Origin: Candidatus Cloacimonas sp.
GTDB taxonomy: Bacteria > Cloacimonadota > Cloacimonadia > Cloacimonadales > Cloacimonadaceae
Direction of reading: 5' to 3'
NCBI GenBank assembly: GCA_023227825.1
Contig: JALOCJ010000001.1
Span: 1 to 64,000 of the forward strand
DNA length: 64,000 nucleotides
In this document: positions 26,319-35,587 of the stretch, one piece after another
How the letters are laid out: each line of letters begins with the position of its first letter
Position numbering within the stretch: position 1 is the first letter of the stretch
The notes under the pieces: generated by a model
What the model was told of the DNA's origin: nothing
Database searches by the model: none
Seen by the model: the letters and a program-made list of their open reading frames with translations, nothing else
Program-made: the position numbers and the translations under genes

Positions 26319-27242
26319 TTAATAAATTTCATTGTTATCCATAAAAATAAGCTTAATATATTCGTCAATACTTTTGTATAAGTTTCTGGATTTAAGGCAG
26401 GCATTAACCAAATTCAAATAGAGAACAGAGGTTGTAATTCTGCCGATTCCACCGGGAACAGGTGTTATAGCCAATGCCTTATTGTAACATAAGTTATAAT
26501 TAACATCACCGGTGTATCCAGTTTCCCCATTAGATAATATAATATCATTTATTCCCACATCCAAAATAATAGTATTTTCTTTTATCATATCCGGAGTTAC
26601 AAAATTTGCTTTGCCCATTGCCGTAATAAGAATATCTGCTTGTGTTGTAAATTCTGCCAGGTTATTCGTTTTACTATGGCAAATTGTTACTGTGGCATTT
26701 GCAAAAGTCCTTTTCCAAAGCAGAATATTAGCTAAGGGCTTGCCAACTACACTGCTGCGACCTAAAATTACAATATGCTTACCCTGGGTTTCAATTCCAT
26801 AATAGAACATACAAAAAAGAACTGCAGCAGGGGTACAGGGAAGAAAACCTTCTTCTTCCAGCATTATTTTTCCCAAATTGAGTGGATGCAAAGCGTCCAA
26901 ATCCTTTTCTGGATTTACAGCGGAATTAACTTTGCTTTCCTTTATATGCTTCGGAAACGGTTTTTGGACCATTATACCATTAACATCAGGATTGTGATTG
27001 GCTTCATCTATAATAGCTAATAATTCGTTTTCGCTTATTTTATCTGACAGAATTTTCAATTGAGTTAGGCAACCTAATTTTCCCCCGCTATTAATAATGC
27101 TTTGCACATAATAAGTAGAAGCAGGATCATTCCCTACCTGGATTAGAACCATTTGGGGCTTTAGTTCATACCGGGTTATTAAATTGATACAAGTCCGATT
27201 TATCAATTGGGCAACTGGTTTTCCGCTTAAAACTTTCTCCAT
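26319..27242 (-). CDS. folD: FolD-family methylenetetrahydrofolate dehydrogenase, atypical active site
   Basis: A 307-residue FolD homologue (NADP-dependent methylene-THF dehydrogenase and methenyl-THF cyclohydrolase). The nucleotide-binding signature GRSSVVGKPLANILL is intact, as are Gln92 in MVQKP, Asp113 in NPEKDLDALHP and PVPGGIGRIT. In the active-site segment ASTYYVQSIINSGGKLG, Tyr45 is present. However, the residue four after it, which is the catalytic lysine in characterised FolD proteins (YVASK in E. coli), is Ile49 (codon ATT at 27098-27096). Loss of this lysine is known to abolish cyclohydrolase activity, so this enzyme may be dehydrogenase-only. Four bases separate it from ymdB. 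Confidence 0.9.
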   Translation of the reverse strand: MEKVLSGKPVAQLINRTCINLITRYELKPQMVLIQVGNDPASTYYVQSIINSGGKLGCLTQLKILSDKISENELLAIIDEANHNPDVNGIMVQKPFPKHIKESKVNSAVNPEKDLDALHPLNLGKIMLEEEGFLPCTPAAVLFCMFYYGIETQGKHIVILGRSSVVGKPLANILLWKRTFANATVTICHSKTNNLAEFTTQADILITAMGKANFVTPDMIKENTIILDVGINDIILSNGETGYTGDVNYNLCYNKALAITPVPGGIGRITTSVLYLNLVNACLKSRNLYKSIDEYIKLIFMDNNEIY

Positions 27243-27246
27243 AATT

Positions 27247-28056
27247 TTACTCTATAATTCTTCTTATACGCTTGATATTTAATGCTTTCCCGGTTTCGGT
27301 ATCCAGTTCCAAATAAACAGCATTAACCTGTAAACCCTCGTCAGATGACTCAAAACGGTTAGGAACAGAAGTACGAAATTTTTCTATAATGATTTCTTTC
27401 TTCACACCAATTACACTGTTATGCGAACCGGTCATACCTACATCAGTAATATAAGCTGTTCCCAAGGGTAATATTTCTTCATCTGCGGTCTGAATATGAG
27501 TATGGGTTCCTAAAACTGCACTTAGCTGTCCATCTGCAAACCAACCCATAGCTCTTTTTTCGCTGGTTGCTTCACAGTGAAAATCTAAAATAACAGGATA
27601 AGGCAAGGGAAAAAGTGAGACCTGTTCAGTGTCTTTAGCATAATGTAACTTTATAAACTCAGCCAATGCTGTAAAAGGATTATTACAGGGTGGCATCAAC
27701 AACTGACCACAAAGACATAGAACTCCCAAACGCAGGTCTTCTTTAACTAATACGAGATAAGGATTTCCCGGTGCGTCTTCAGGATAATTAAACGGTTTAA
27801 TTATTTTGTTTTGACCGCGAATATATTCCAGGGATTCTGTTCTATCCCATAAATGGTTGCCTCCGGTAACAGCGTCAACCCCTGCATTAAAAAGCTGGTT
27901 AAGTGTTTTTTCGGTAACGCCTCTTCCATCTGCAAGGTTTTCACTATTAGCCAAAATAAAATCCGGTTGAAATTCTTCTTTCAGTTCAGGAAGAGTAAGC
28001 TGGACTGTTTGTCTACCTGCTTTACCATAAACATCACCAAAGAATAGAACTTTCAT
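27247..28056 (-). CDS. ymdB: YmdB-like metallophosphoesterase
   Basis: A 269-residue phosphodiesterase of the YmdB/TIGR00282 family, which in Bacillus hydrolyses 2',3'-cyclic nucleotides and partners functionally with RNase Y. Metal ligands are visible in order: D8 (FFGDVYGKAGR), E39-N40 (ANSENLADG), N67-H68 (GGNHLWDR), H near 151 (LDFHCEATSEK) and GTHTHIQT near 175. The ATG shares one base with the rny stop. This rny-ymdB order is widely conserved. Confidence 0.93.
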   Translation of the reverse strand: MKVLFFGDVYGKAGRQTVQLTLPELKEEFQPDFILANSENLADGRGVTEKTLNQLFNAGVDAVTGGNHLWDRTESLEYIRGQNKIIKPFNYPEDAPGNPYLVLVKEDLRLGVLCLCGQLLMPPCNNPFTALAEFIKLHYAKDTEQVSLFPLPYPVILDFHCEATSEKRAMGWFADGQLSAVLGTHTHIQTADEEILPLGTAYITDVGMTGSHNSVIGVKKEIIIEKFRTSVPNRFESSDEGLQVNAVYLELDTETGKALNIKRIRRIIE

Positions 28057-29624
28057 TACTTCGCCATTGCTATCTGGCGTGTTTCTCTTATAACTGTAAC
28101 TTTTATTTGACCTGGATACTGAACCTGTTTCTCAATAGAATCAGCAATTTCCGTTGCCAGCAGAGCAGTTTGGTTTTCATCAATTAAAGACGGCTCTACA
28201 ATAATTCGTAATTCCCTACCTGCCTGAATAGCATACGATTTACTCACTCCATCAATACTATTAGCTATCTCTTCCAACTTGGCTAATCTCTGCATATAGG
28301 TTTCCAGCATTTCTCTCCGGGCACCTGGTCTGGCTCCGGAAATAGCATCCGATGCTTGAGTTAAGGCAGCATAAACAGAAATTGCCTCTACTTCTTCATG
28401 GTGGGCTTCAATAGCATTCACAATTATTTTCCCCTCACCGTTTTTGCGTGCTAAATTTGCTCCAATAATGGCATGAGAACCATCAAATTCGTGATCTATT
28501 GCTTTTCCTATATCATGTAATAATCCTGCTCTACGTGCAAGCTCCTGATCCAATCCCAATTCAGCGGCTAAAATTCCACAAATCCAAGCTGCCTCTATTG
28601 AATGCTCTAAAACATTTTGTCCATAACTAGTTCGGTAATGCAAACGACCCAAAACTTTAATAAGATTCGGTGAAATATTATGTATATTGGTTTCCAAAAC
28701 TGCTTTTTCTCCAAGCTTAATCAAATTCTCTTCCATTTCTTTAGTTGTCTTGGCTATAATTTCTTCAATGCGGCCGGGATGAATTCTGCCATCAGCAATC
28801 AATTTTTCTAAAGCTAATCTGGCTACTTCGCGTCTTACGGGATCAAAACAGCTGAGCACAACCGCTTCGGGAGTATCATCTATAATTAAGTCCACTCCTG
28901 AGACCTTTTCAAAAGTTCGGATATTTCTTCCTTCTCTGCCAATTATTCTTCCCTTCATTTCATCAGAAGGAAGTGAGACAACAGAGACGGTTGTTTCGGA
29001 TACATAATCTACTGCCATTCGTTGGATCGCAGTGGAAAGAATTTCTGCAGCTTTCCTGTTAGCATCCAATTTTATCTGTTCAATTGTGAGCCGGGCTTCA
29101 TTCGCTGCTACCTGTCTTGCCTGAGAAATTAATTCCTCACGCAAACGGGCAATTGCTTCCTCACGACTGAGACCTGCAATTTCTGCTAGTTTGTTTTTTT
29201 GTTCAGCAATAATAGCATCATATTCATTTTTCTTGTTGAGCAGTTCTTCTTCTTTGCTTTTTAATTTTCTTTCCTGTTCCGCAAGAGCTGTTTCCTTTTT
29301 ATCCAGAGAGTCCAGACGTTTATCTAAACTGCTTAAACGCTCATTGTATTTTTTCTCTTCCAGTCGCAGTTCTTTTTGGTGTTCCTTAATTTCTTCATCC
29401 AGAAGTCGCTTTTGTTTAATCCATTCTTCGCGGGCTTCCAGTAAAGCTGCTTTTTTAGCATTTTCTGCTTCTGTTTTAGCGTTCTTTTCTAATTCTTCAG
29501 CAATTTTGGTGGATTGCGAAATCAGTTTAAAAGCAGTATTACGCTTTATGAAATATATAATAAGAGCAATGGCAAAACCGATTGCCGCTCCTATGATGAG
29601 TGCTATAATAGGATTTATAGTCAT
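28056..29624 (-). CDS. rny: Ribonuclease Y
   Basis: A 522-residue membrane-anchored endoribonuclease that starts mRNA decay. There is an N-terminal transmembrane helix (about 5-27), a long charged coiled coil (about 35-190), a KH domain with the GREG loop (MKGRIIGREGRNIR near 225), and an HD domain (LLHDIGK near 368, EAHHEEVEA near 411). The gene sits downstream of zapA and the 6S RNA candidate and is coupled to ymdB. Confidence 0.96.
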   Translation of the reverse strand: MTINPIIALIIGAAIGFAIALIIYFIKRNTAFKLISQSTKIAEELEKNAKTEAENAKKAALLEAREEWIKQKRLLDEEIKEHQKELRLEEKKYNERLSSLDKRLDSLDKKETALAEQERKLKSKEEELLNKKNEYDAIIAEQKNKLAEIAGLSREEAIARLREELISQARQVAANEARLTIEQIKLDANRKAAEILSTAIQRMAVDYVSETTVSVVSLPSDEMKGRIIGREGRNIRTFEKVSGVDLIIDDTPEAVVLSCFDPVRREVARLALEKLIADGRIHPGRIEEIIAKTTKEMEENLIKLGEKAVLETNIHNISPNLIKVLGRLHYRTSYGQNVLEHSIEAAWICGILAAELGLDQELARRAGLLHDIGKAIDHEFDGSHAIIGANLARKNGEGKIIVNAIEAHHEEVEAISVYAALTQASDAISGARPGARREMLETYMQRLAKLEEIANSIDGVSKSYAIQAGRELRIIVEPSLIDENQTALLATEIADSIEKQVQYPGQIKVTVIRETRQIAMAK

Positions 29625-29683
29625 TGTTATTTCCTTATTTTAATCTATTTAACTTTGGTTTATAGCCAAAGCGAATTATTTAA

Positions 29684-29852
29684 GTGCCCGCAAGAACCGT
29701 GTATGCTTGTCATTAGAAAGCCAAGCATGAGGTGGGTATCTACCTTGTGAGCTTTATGTATCCAGGACCAGCTGGCACGCATGCCACTCATGGCTCGACA
29801 CCCGAAACTATAATAGCTTTTATGCAACCCATATCACGAATTCTGCAGGCAC
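29684..29852 (-). ncRNA. ssrS: Probable 6S RNA
   Basis: This 169-nt noncoding stretch lies between zapA (7 nt after its stop) and rny. The 5' end (GTGCCTGCAGAATTCGTG) and the 3' end (CACGGTTCTTGCGGGCAC) form a long closing stem with some G-U pairs. Inside lies a large bubble, then GGGTGTC/GATACCC and GAGC/GCTC stems, and a terminal hairpin TGGCA-TGCG-TGCCA. A rod with a central bubble, at this length and next to zapA, is the 6S RNA pattern; E. coli ssrS also follows zapA. 6S binds the RNA polymerase holoenzyme and dampens transcription in slow growth. A small hairpin CTTTGG/CCAAAG follows. Confidence 0.75.
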
Positions 29853-29858
29853 TTTTTT

Positions 29859-30128
29859 TTATATCTTTAATTTTGAAAGCATCTGATTCAGGCGTTCAAG
29901 TTCAGAGCTTAAAGCACGATTCTCGTCGCCTAAAGTTAAAACTTCATCCTGTTGCTGAAGACAAATTAGAAGCAACAGTTTCGTAAAGTCCAAATTATCA
30001 TAGTGTTTAGAAAGTGTATCTATCTGGTTATTTATTTCGTCTGCAATTTGTTTTGTCCGTTCAGGATCATCACTGCGCAAACGAAATCTGCGTCCAAATA
30101 TTTCCACTTCCACCGACTGCATTGTCAA
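29859..30128 (-). CDS. zapA: Cell division protein ZapA
   Basis: An 89-residue ZapA-family protein that binds and bundles FtsZ at the division ring. The N-terminal globular part (VEVEIFGRRFRLRSDDPE) and the following helices into a C-terminal coiled coil (LSSELERLNQMLSKL) match the family in order and length. The start overlaps the zapB-like stop by 4 bp. Confidence 0.9.
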   Translation of the reverse strand: MTMQSVEVEIFGRRFRLRSDDPERTKQIADEINNQIDTLSKHYDNLDFTKLLLLICLQQQDEVLTLGDENRALSSELERLNQMLSKLKI

Positions 30129-30448
30129 ATCTCTTTTTCGCTGGAGGCAAATAATCCGTCAATCTTTTTAATAGCACTTTCAGCAACACTTTCCAAACCG
30201 GCAAGAATTTTCTGAAGTTCTTTATACCTGTTATCCAGGGTATTATATTCTTCTTGCAATGCTTTATATTTTTTCTCCTGCTCACCGGTTGTTTTTCCAC
30301 TGGTTTGAATTTGGGCAATTAGTTGAGAATTTTCTTCGGTAAGTTGCTGATTTTTTTCTTCCAATTCTTCAACTTTTTTAGTTGCCAGAGTATACTGGTC
30401 TATTAATTTTTGTATCTTGTCCTGTAGGTTAGTAACATTACTTTCCAT
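30125..30448 (-). CDS. Coiled-coil protein, ZapB-like
   Basis: A 107-residue protein predicted to be one long coiled coil (LEEKNQQLTEENSQL; EEYNTLDNRYKELQK) with no membrane segment. Size, fold and the 4-bp overlap with zapA suggest a ZapB-like division factor, but coiled coils carry little family signal, so the name rests mainly on context. Three bases separate it from pheT. Confidence 0.65.
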   Translation of the reverse strand: MESNVTNLQDKIQKLIDQYTLATKKVEELEEKNQQLTEENSQLIAQIQTSGKTTGEQEKKYKALQEEYNTLDNRYKELQKILAGLESVAESAIKKIDGLFASSEKEI

Positions 30449-30451
30449 AAT

Positions 30452-33007
30452 TTACCTCATTATTATTTGCCAGGTTTCCCTGAGCTTTTTTATTACTGAA
30501 TCAATAAGATAATCTACTCGTTCATCTGTCAATGTTTTTTCTTTGTCTCTAAGTTTCAGGCGTAAAGTCAAGCTCCTCTTACCTTCGGGAATTTGTTTCC
30601 CGTGGTATTCATCAAAAGCAGTTACATCACTGATTATATTTCTATCCGTTTCTGCAATTGTTTTTACAATTTCGCAATAGGGAATCTCATCCGCAATAAG
30701 AAAAGAAATATCTCTTGTTACAAAGGGGAAACGGGGAATTTCCTGAAATTGTGTTTTAAGGGTGCGAGTAGCATTGATAATGTTTTCCATTGCAAATTGA
30801 ACTATCCAGATATCCTGTTTTAATTCAATAGTATCAATATCAAATTTTTCTGCTGCTGCAGCGGTTAATTTTCCGTAATAAGCCAATTCCTTATCTGCCA
30901 GATAATAAGCAGCACTTTCAGTTCGGGAGAGGAAGGGAACTTTTATATCCTGAACAGACAAGTTTTCCAGGTGCAAAAAAGAAAGCAGTTCTTCTACGAT
31001 TCCTTTCACCCAAAATATAGTTAGCGGACTTGCTTTCTCCTGCCAATGTTCTTCTTTATTTAGTCCGGTTAAAATTCCGGCTAAAAAGTATGGCTCATAA
31101 GAAAGGACATCCTGCCTGTGATATGTCTTACCCAGCTCCAAAAGTTTGATATTTTTTTCTCCCCGATTCAAATTATAAGCCAAATTTTGTAAAAGTTGTG
31201 GAATCAAGGAAGTCCGCATTACACTTTGATTACTGCTTTGCGGATTTTTTAAAGTTATCATTTCCAGTTCTCTATCGCCATCTTTATAGCCCAATTTATA
31301 AAGTAAATTCGGTTCAGAAAAACTGTAATTCAGTGTTTCGTAAAAACCACGACTGATTAAATAATCCACTGCAATTTTTTTTATCCGATAAGAATGACGG
31401 TCCATAATCCTTTGAGGAAGGGTCTTTACAGGAATTTTATGATAACCGTCTAAACGGGCTATTTCTTCAATTATATCTATTTCGCGTTCCAGATCAACCC
31501 GGTAAGGAGGAATTTCATAATAATGAGTATGTTCACAATTTGCCAATTCGGTAAATTCTGTTTTCCCCTGTTTCATTTCTTCTGTGTGATGACAGTATAG
31601 TTCCGCAATATTATTTATTTTTCCCTGTTTCCAGTTTCCATATTGTAAGAATTTAAGCCCCAGGCGTTCCAGATAATCCTTAATTTTTTCATCTTCCAGC
31701 TCATAACCAATTACTTGTGCATAGCGGCTCGGTCGGATACCTAAAATCAATGGCTTGGGGGGAAAAGGAAAACTATCATAAGTAACTTCGCAAAGTTCAG
31801 CATTTGTCAATTCACAAATCAGCTGAGTAGCTCTTTTTGCGGCATCCGCAGCAGAATATGCACATAAATGCCTTTCAAAACGATAGGAGGAATCTGTGCT
31901 GATTTTATGTTTATAAGAAGTCCTGCGAATGGAACCGGGATGGAAAGCAGCACTTTCCAAAACTATGCGTTTTGTGGTCTCACTGATGGCAGATATATTA
32001 CCACCCATAATTCCTGCTATGGCAGAGGGTTTAATTCCATCGGCAATAACCATTTCATCCCCTTCCAATACATAGCTTTTACCGTCTAAAGTAATTATGG
32101 GTTCATTCTGATATGCTCTGCGAATAACAATTGCCGGAATTTTTGGTTTCTCTGGAAGAGGCGTAAGTTTATCATAATCAAAACAATGCAAAGGATGTCC
32201 ATATTCCAGCATTACATAATTAGTTATATCTACGAGGTTGTTGATGGGACGAAGTCCAGATTTTATCAATGCCCTTTTCAACCAAAGAGGAGAGTCCTTC
32301 AATTCCACTTTGTTAAATAAGCGAGCAATATAGCGTGGACAAAGATCAGGAACTTTGTTAACCAGTTCCAGAGGCATTGTTTCTGCTTTGCACTTGGCAT
32401 CTGGGATATTAATTTCCGGCATTTTTAAGGAACGCTTCAATTTTGCTGAAAGATCGCGTGCAATACCTATATACCCAAGAAGATCAGGACGGTTGGGTGT
32501 AATTTCCAGTTCAAAAATTGTATCGGGTAATTCATAAAGTTCATTGGCAGTTATCCCAATGGGAGTTTCTGAACTCAGTTCAATAATACCGCTATGATTA
32601 TCTGAAATTCCCAATTCTTTTTCGGAACAGAGCATTCCGCAGGACTCAATGCCTTTGATTTTGGCTTTGGTAATAGTCATTTCTGGTAAAATTGAACCTG
32701 GAAGAGCAATTACAGACATCATTCCTGAACGGCAGTTTGGAGCTCCACAAATCACTTGCAGATAGCCATTTTCCTTTTTTTCAGAATAAGGAAAGTTACC
32801 AATATCTACTAAACAGCGTTTCAAATGGTCTGTTTCAGTGACGGCTTCTGCACTAATGATTTTAGCACTGAAAACGGTTTCCGGTAAAGCAGAAATATTT
32901 TCCACTGCTTCTACTTCAATACCCGTAAAGGTTAATATTTCTTCCAGTTCATTCGTATTTTCTTCAATTTCAATATATTTTGCCAGCCAGCTCAAAGCAA
33001 TCTTCAT
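30452..33007 (-). CDS. pheT: Phenylalanine-tRNA ligase beta subunit
   Basis: The 851-residue large subunit of the alpha2-beta2 PheRS. In order there is an EMAP/OB tRNA-binding domain (about 40-155, VICGAPNCRSGM), the B3/B4 editing domain (about 205-385, NNLVDITNYVMLEYGHPLH), the B5 domain, the catalytic-like core (MRTSLIPQLLQNLAYN) and a C-terminal FDX-ACB anticodon-binding domain (about 755-850, EIPRFPFVTRDISFLI). The start overlaps the pheS stop by 4 bp. Confidence 0.97.
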   Translation of the reverse strand: MKIALSWLAKYIEIEENTNELEEILTFTGIEVEAVENISALPETVFSAKIISAEAVTETDHLKRCLVDIGNFPYSEKKENGYLQVICGAPNCRSGMMSVIALPGSILPEMTITKAKIKGIESCGMLCSEKELGISDNHSGIIELSSETPIGITANELYELPDTIFELEITPNRPDLLGYIGIARDLSAKLKRSLKMPEINIPDAKCKAETMPLELVNKVPDLCPRYIARLFNKVELKDSPLWLKRALIKSGLRPINNLVDITNYVMLEYGHPLHCFDYDKLTPLPEKPKIPAIVIRRAYQNEPIITLDGKSYVLEGDEMVIADGIKPSAIAGIMGGNISAISETTKRIVLESAAFHPGSIRRTSYKHKISTDSSYRFERHLCAYSAADAAKRATQLICELTNAELCEVTYDSFPFPPKPLILGIRPSRYAQVIGYELEDEKIKDYLERLGLKFLQYGNWKQGKINNIAELYCHHTEEMKQGKTEFTELANCEHTHYYEIPPYRVDLEREIDIIEEIARLDGYHKIPVKTLPQRIMDRHSYRIKKIAVDYLISRGFYETLNYSFSEPNLLYKLGYKDGDRELEMITLKNPQSSNQSVMRTSLIPQLLQNLAYNLNRGEKNIKLLELGKTYHRQDVLSYEPYFLAGILTGLNKEEHWQEKASPLTIFWVKGIVEELLSFLHLENLSVQDIKVPFLSRTESAAYYLADKELAYYGKLTAAAAEKFDIDTIELKQDIWIVQFAMENIINATRTLKTQFQEIPRFPFVTRDISFLIADEIPYCEIVKTIAETDRNIISDVTAFDEYHGKQIPEGKRSLTLRLKLRDKEKTLTDERVDYLIDSVIKKLRETWQIIMR

Positions 33008-34038
33008 CTTAGTTCTCCTTTGAACTGACGCAGCATTCTTAAATCGTTTTCATATAAAATACGCATATCCGGAATATTGTATTTCAACATCGCTATTCTT
33101 TCAATTCCTAATCCAAAAGCATAACCGGTATAAACTTCGGAATCAATACCCAATATATCAAAAACATTAGGATCAACCATTCCCGCTCCACCCATTTCCA
33201 ACCACCCGGAATATTTGCAAACTCTACAACCTGTCCCGCCACAAACAACACAGGAAATATCCATTTCCGCACTAGGCTCTGTAAAAGGAAAAAAGTGAGG
33301 TCTGATCCTGCTGGAAACATTTTTGCCAAACATAATAGAAGCAAATTGAGACAGCATATCTTTCATATCTGCCAACGATATTCCTTTATCCACAACTAAT
33401 GCTTCAACCTGATGAAAAACAGGTGAATGAGAAGGGTCCGGTTTATCATTTCTATAACAGCGTCCAGGGGAAATTATCTTTATCGGCGGCGGGTATTTTT
33501 CCATTACCCTTACCTGAACAGTGGAAGTATGGGTTCTTAAAAGTCCCCCTCCTTCTAAATAAAAAGTATCAGCAAGATTCCGCGAAGGATGGTCTAAAGG
33601 AGTGTTTAGGGCATCAAAATTGTGAAAATCATCATCAATATCAGGTCCCTCAGCAATTTCAAAACCCAAACCCAAAAAGACCTCATCAATTTCACGACGG
33701 ATTACAGTTAATGGATGTAACCCTCCACGCGAACTGAAAATACCGGGCATTGTTAGATCAATAGCTGATTTTAACTCGCTTTTCTTCCAGGTATTTTCTT
33801 TGATAACTCTATTCTGTTCTTCTATAAGGTCTTCTAGGCGTTTACGGGTTTCATTTATCAAACTGCCGTAAGCAGGACGTTCTTCAGCGGGCAACTCTCT
33901 CATTTGAGCATAAAGAGAGCTCAGCAAACTTTTTTTGCCCAAATATTTAGCTTTTACATTCAATAGGTCATTAGGTCTGGAGCAAGCAAAAATATCCTTC
34001 TCAGCTTGTTCAATGAGTTGTTGTAATTCCTCTTCCAC
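33004..34038 (-). CDS. pheS: Phenylalanine-tRNA ligase alpha subunit
   Basis: The catalytic subunit, about 344 residues. There is an N-terminal coiled-coil arm, then the class II core with motif 2 (SPGRCYRNDKPDPSHSPVFH) and motif 3 (GYAFGLGIERIAML). A Cys cluster CVVCGGTGCRVC lies near residue 270 and could bind a metal. I chose the GTG at 34038, preceded by GAGGGTAAG. The frame stays open to a TTG at 34083, but those extra 15 residues are encoded by intergenic repeat wording (AATCTGCGCAATCTG) and are unlike PheS N-termini. Confidence 0.93.
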   Translation of the reverse strand: MEEELQQLIEQAEKDIFACSRPNDLLNVKAKYLGKKSLLSSLYAQMRELPAEERPAYGSLINETRKRLEDLIEEQNRVIKENTWKKSELKSAIDLTMPGIFSSRGGLHPLTVIRREIDEVFLGLGFEIAEGPDIDDDFHNFDALNTPLDHPSRNLADTFYLEGGGLLRTHTSTVQVRVMEKYPPPIKIISPGRCYRNDKPDPSHSPVFHQVEALVVDKGISLADMKDMLSQFASIMFGKNVSSRIRPHFFPFTEPSAEMDISCVVCGGTGCRVCKYSGWLEMGGAGMVDPNVFDILGIDSEVYTGYAFGLGIERIAMLKYNIPDMRILYENDLRMLRQFKGELR

Positions 34039-34304
34039 CTTACCCTCATATATCGGTATACAGATTGCGCAGATTTTTACCAATCATTATTAGCGGGTAG
34101 TTTCCTAATTTTTCTGACACGCATATTTTCCAGTACTCTAAAATATTCTTATGCATAATTCTTTTTAAGGTAATTATCAGCTACTTTTTTGCTCAAATTC
34201 ACTTGCTTTATTCTGCTTGAAACAATTTTGTTCTTAAGAACATCACCTAAACATTCCAAAAATCTGCGTAATCAGCGTAATCTGCGTGCTCTTACCCTTT
34301 TTTT

Positions 34305-34652
34305 TTAACCTTTGGCGATTTCTACCAGTTTTGCAAATGCCGGAGCATCATGCCAGGCAAGATGTGCCAATGTTTTCCGGTTAATTTGAATATTTGCTTT
34401 ATGCAGACCATTGATAAATTGGCTGTAGTTGATATCATTCATCCTGCAAGCCGCATTGATTCTGGTTATCCACAAACTTCTAAACTGCCTTTTTTTCAGT
34501 TTACGATGGGCAAAAGAAAAAGCCATAGCTCGTTCAACTGTTTGTCTGGCAGCACGATATGTTTTACTTCTACTTCCATAATAGCCACGAGCTTGCAGCA
34601 TATATTTTTTTCTTCTGCGGTGAGCAGAAACATTATTAGTTGTTCTTGGCAT
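34305..34652 (-). CDS. rplT: 50S ribosomal protein L20
   Basis: A 115-residue basic protein with the L20 signature (RARGYYGSRSKTYRAARQ-like region and RSLWITRINAACRMNDINY). It is an assembly protein of the large subunit and, in several bacteria, the translational repressor of its own infC-rpmI-rplT operon. It starts 20 bp after rpmI. 266 bp of spacer without visible features separates it from pheS. Confidence 0.97.
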   Translation of the reverse strand: MPRTTNNVSAHRRRKKYMLQARGYYGSRSKTYRAARQTVERAMAFSFAHRKLKKRQFRSLWITRINAACRMNDINYSQFINGLHKANIQINRKTLAHLAWHDAPAFAKLVEIAKG

Positions 34653-34672
34653 TTTTAGTCATCCTCCCTTAT

Positions 34673-34867
34673 TTATAAACCCAGCATCCGATAGATTCTC
34701 TTTTCGTCTGGTTTTTTGACAATATCACTACCTCGCAGATAGCGTTTCAGTTTAGGTGATTTTTTTGTTTTAATGTGGGCGCTTTTAGCATGGTGCCGCA
34801 CAATTTTCCCCGTTCCCGTAATTTTAAATCTTTTAGCTGCCGAACGGTTGGTTTTGAGTTTAGGCAT
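34673..34867 (-). CDS. rpmI: 50S ribosomal protein L35
   Basis: A 64-residue basic protein, the normal length for L35, opening MPKLKTNRSAAKRFK and ending near YRMLGL. The order infC-rpmI-rplT is conserved. It starts after TAAGGAGATAAAA, a strong Shine-Dalgarno. Confidence 0.96.
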   Translation of the reverse strand: MPKLKTNRSAAKRFKITGTGKIVRHHAKSAHIKTKKSPKLKRYLRGSDIVKKPDEKRIYRMLGL

Positions 34868-34957
34868 TTTTATCTCCTTATATAGTAACTCTTTTCCCTC
34901 AATTAATAATTTGCATAGCGGAAAGGGAACTTCCGAAATGTGTTTTGAAGTATGTCT

Positions 34958-35584
34958 TTAAGTTTGCGATTCCGACTTTTCTACAGGCGGAATAGCAGTT
35001 TCTTCCTTTTTGATCTCACTGGCTAAGATGCGGTCAATATCCTTTTTGGGTGAAACCACCATTGAAATCATATTTCTATCAGCAACCGGTTCACCATCAA
35101 TATCTACCAAGTGGTTAAGGTCTTCTTTCAATTTATCTAACACCCTGTAACCAAGTTCCTTATGAGCCATTTGTCTACCCCTGAAACGAACTGTAAATTT
35201 AACCTTGTTATGCTGTTTCAGGAATTTAATAGCGTTGTTTTTCTTGAAGTTATAATCGTGCTCTTCCGTATTGGGACCGAACTTGATTTCCTTCACTTCT
35301 ACTTCATGCTGTCTTTTTCTTGCTTCTTTTGCCTTTTTTTCCTTCTCAAAATAATACTTGCTAAAATCCAGAATCCGACATACCGGAGGAACAGCATTAG
35401 GAGAAATTTCCACCAAATCCAAATCCATATTTTCTGCTTTGCGTAGTGCTTCTTTCAATGAAACAACTCCTATCTGTTTACCATCAGGACCTATCAGACG
35501 AACCTTTTCTGCTGTTATCTGATTATTGATTTTTTCTTTAGGCACAACTTCATGCGTGCGTGCTTTTCCTTTCTTAATCCGGAT
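34958..35584 (-). CDS. infC: Translation initiation factor IF-3, with a non-NTG start
   Basis: IF-3 binds the 30S subunit and rejects wrong start codons. The body is clear (KINNQITAEKVRLIGPDGKQIG, the linker helix, and MVVSPKKD near the end). The first in-frame NTG codon is the GTG at 35545, but it has no Shine-Dalgarno. Upstream, AAGGAGG (35599-35593) is followed only by rare in-frame start codons ATA (35587), ATC (35584) and ATT (35578). There is no NTG codon in any frame within range, and the frame stays open. The extension (RIKKGKARTHEVV) is basic, like the N-terminus of other IF-3 proteins. I chose ATC (8-nt spacing). Rare starts on infC are the known basis of IF-3 autoregulation. Confidence 0.88.
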   Translation of the reverse strand: MRIKKGKARTHEVVPKEKINNQITAEKVRLIGPDGKQIGVVSLKEALRKAENMDLDLVEISPNAVPPVCRILDFSKYYFEKEKKAKEARKRQHEVEVKEIKFGPNTEEHDYNFKKNNAIKFLKQHNKVKFTVRFRGRQMAHKELGYRVLDKLKEDLNHLVDIDGEPVADRNMISMVVSPKKDIDRILASEIKKEETAIPPVEKSESQT

Positions 35585-35587
35585 TAT

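Noticed and set aside
29191..29643. 150-codon Ser/Phe-rich plus-strand frame
   Set aside because: It is the antisense shadow of the charged coiled coil of RNase Y.
34084..34304. T-box leader upstream of pheS
   Set aside because: I see no specifier loop, no T-box core (TGGNACC-like) and no terminator/antiterminator pair in the 220-bp gap.
34466..34474. Perfect DnaA box TTATCCACA
   Set aside because: A single copy inside the rplT coding sequence; expected by chance and coding constraint.
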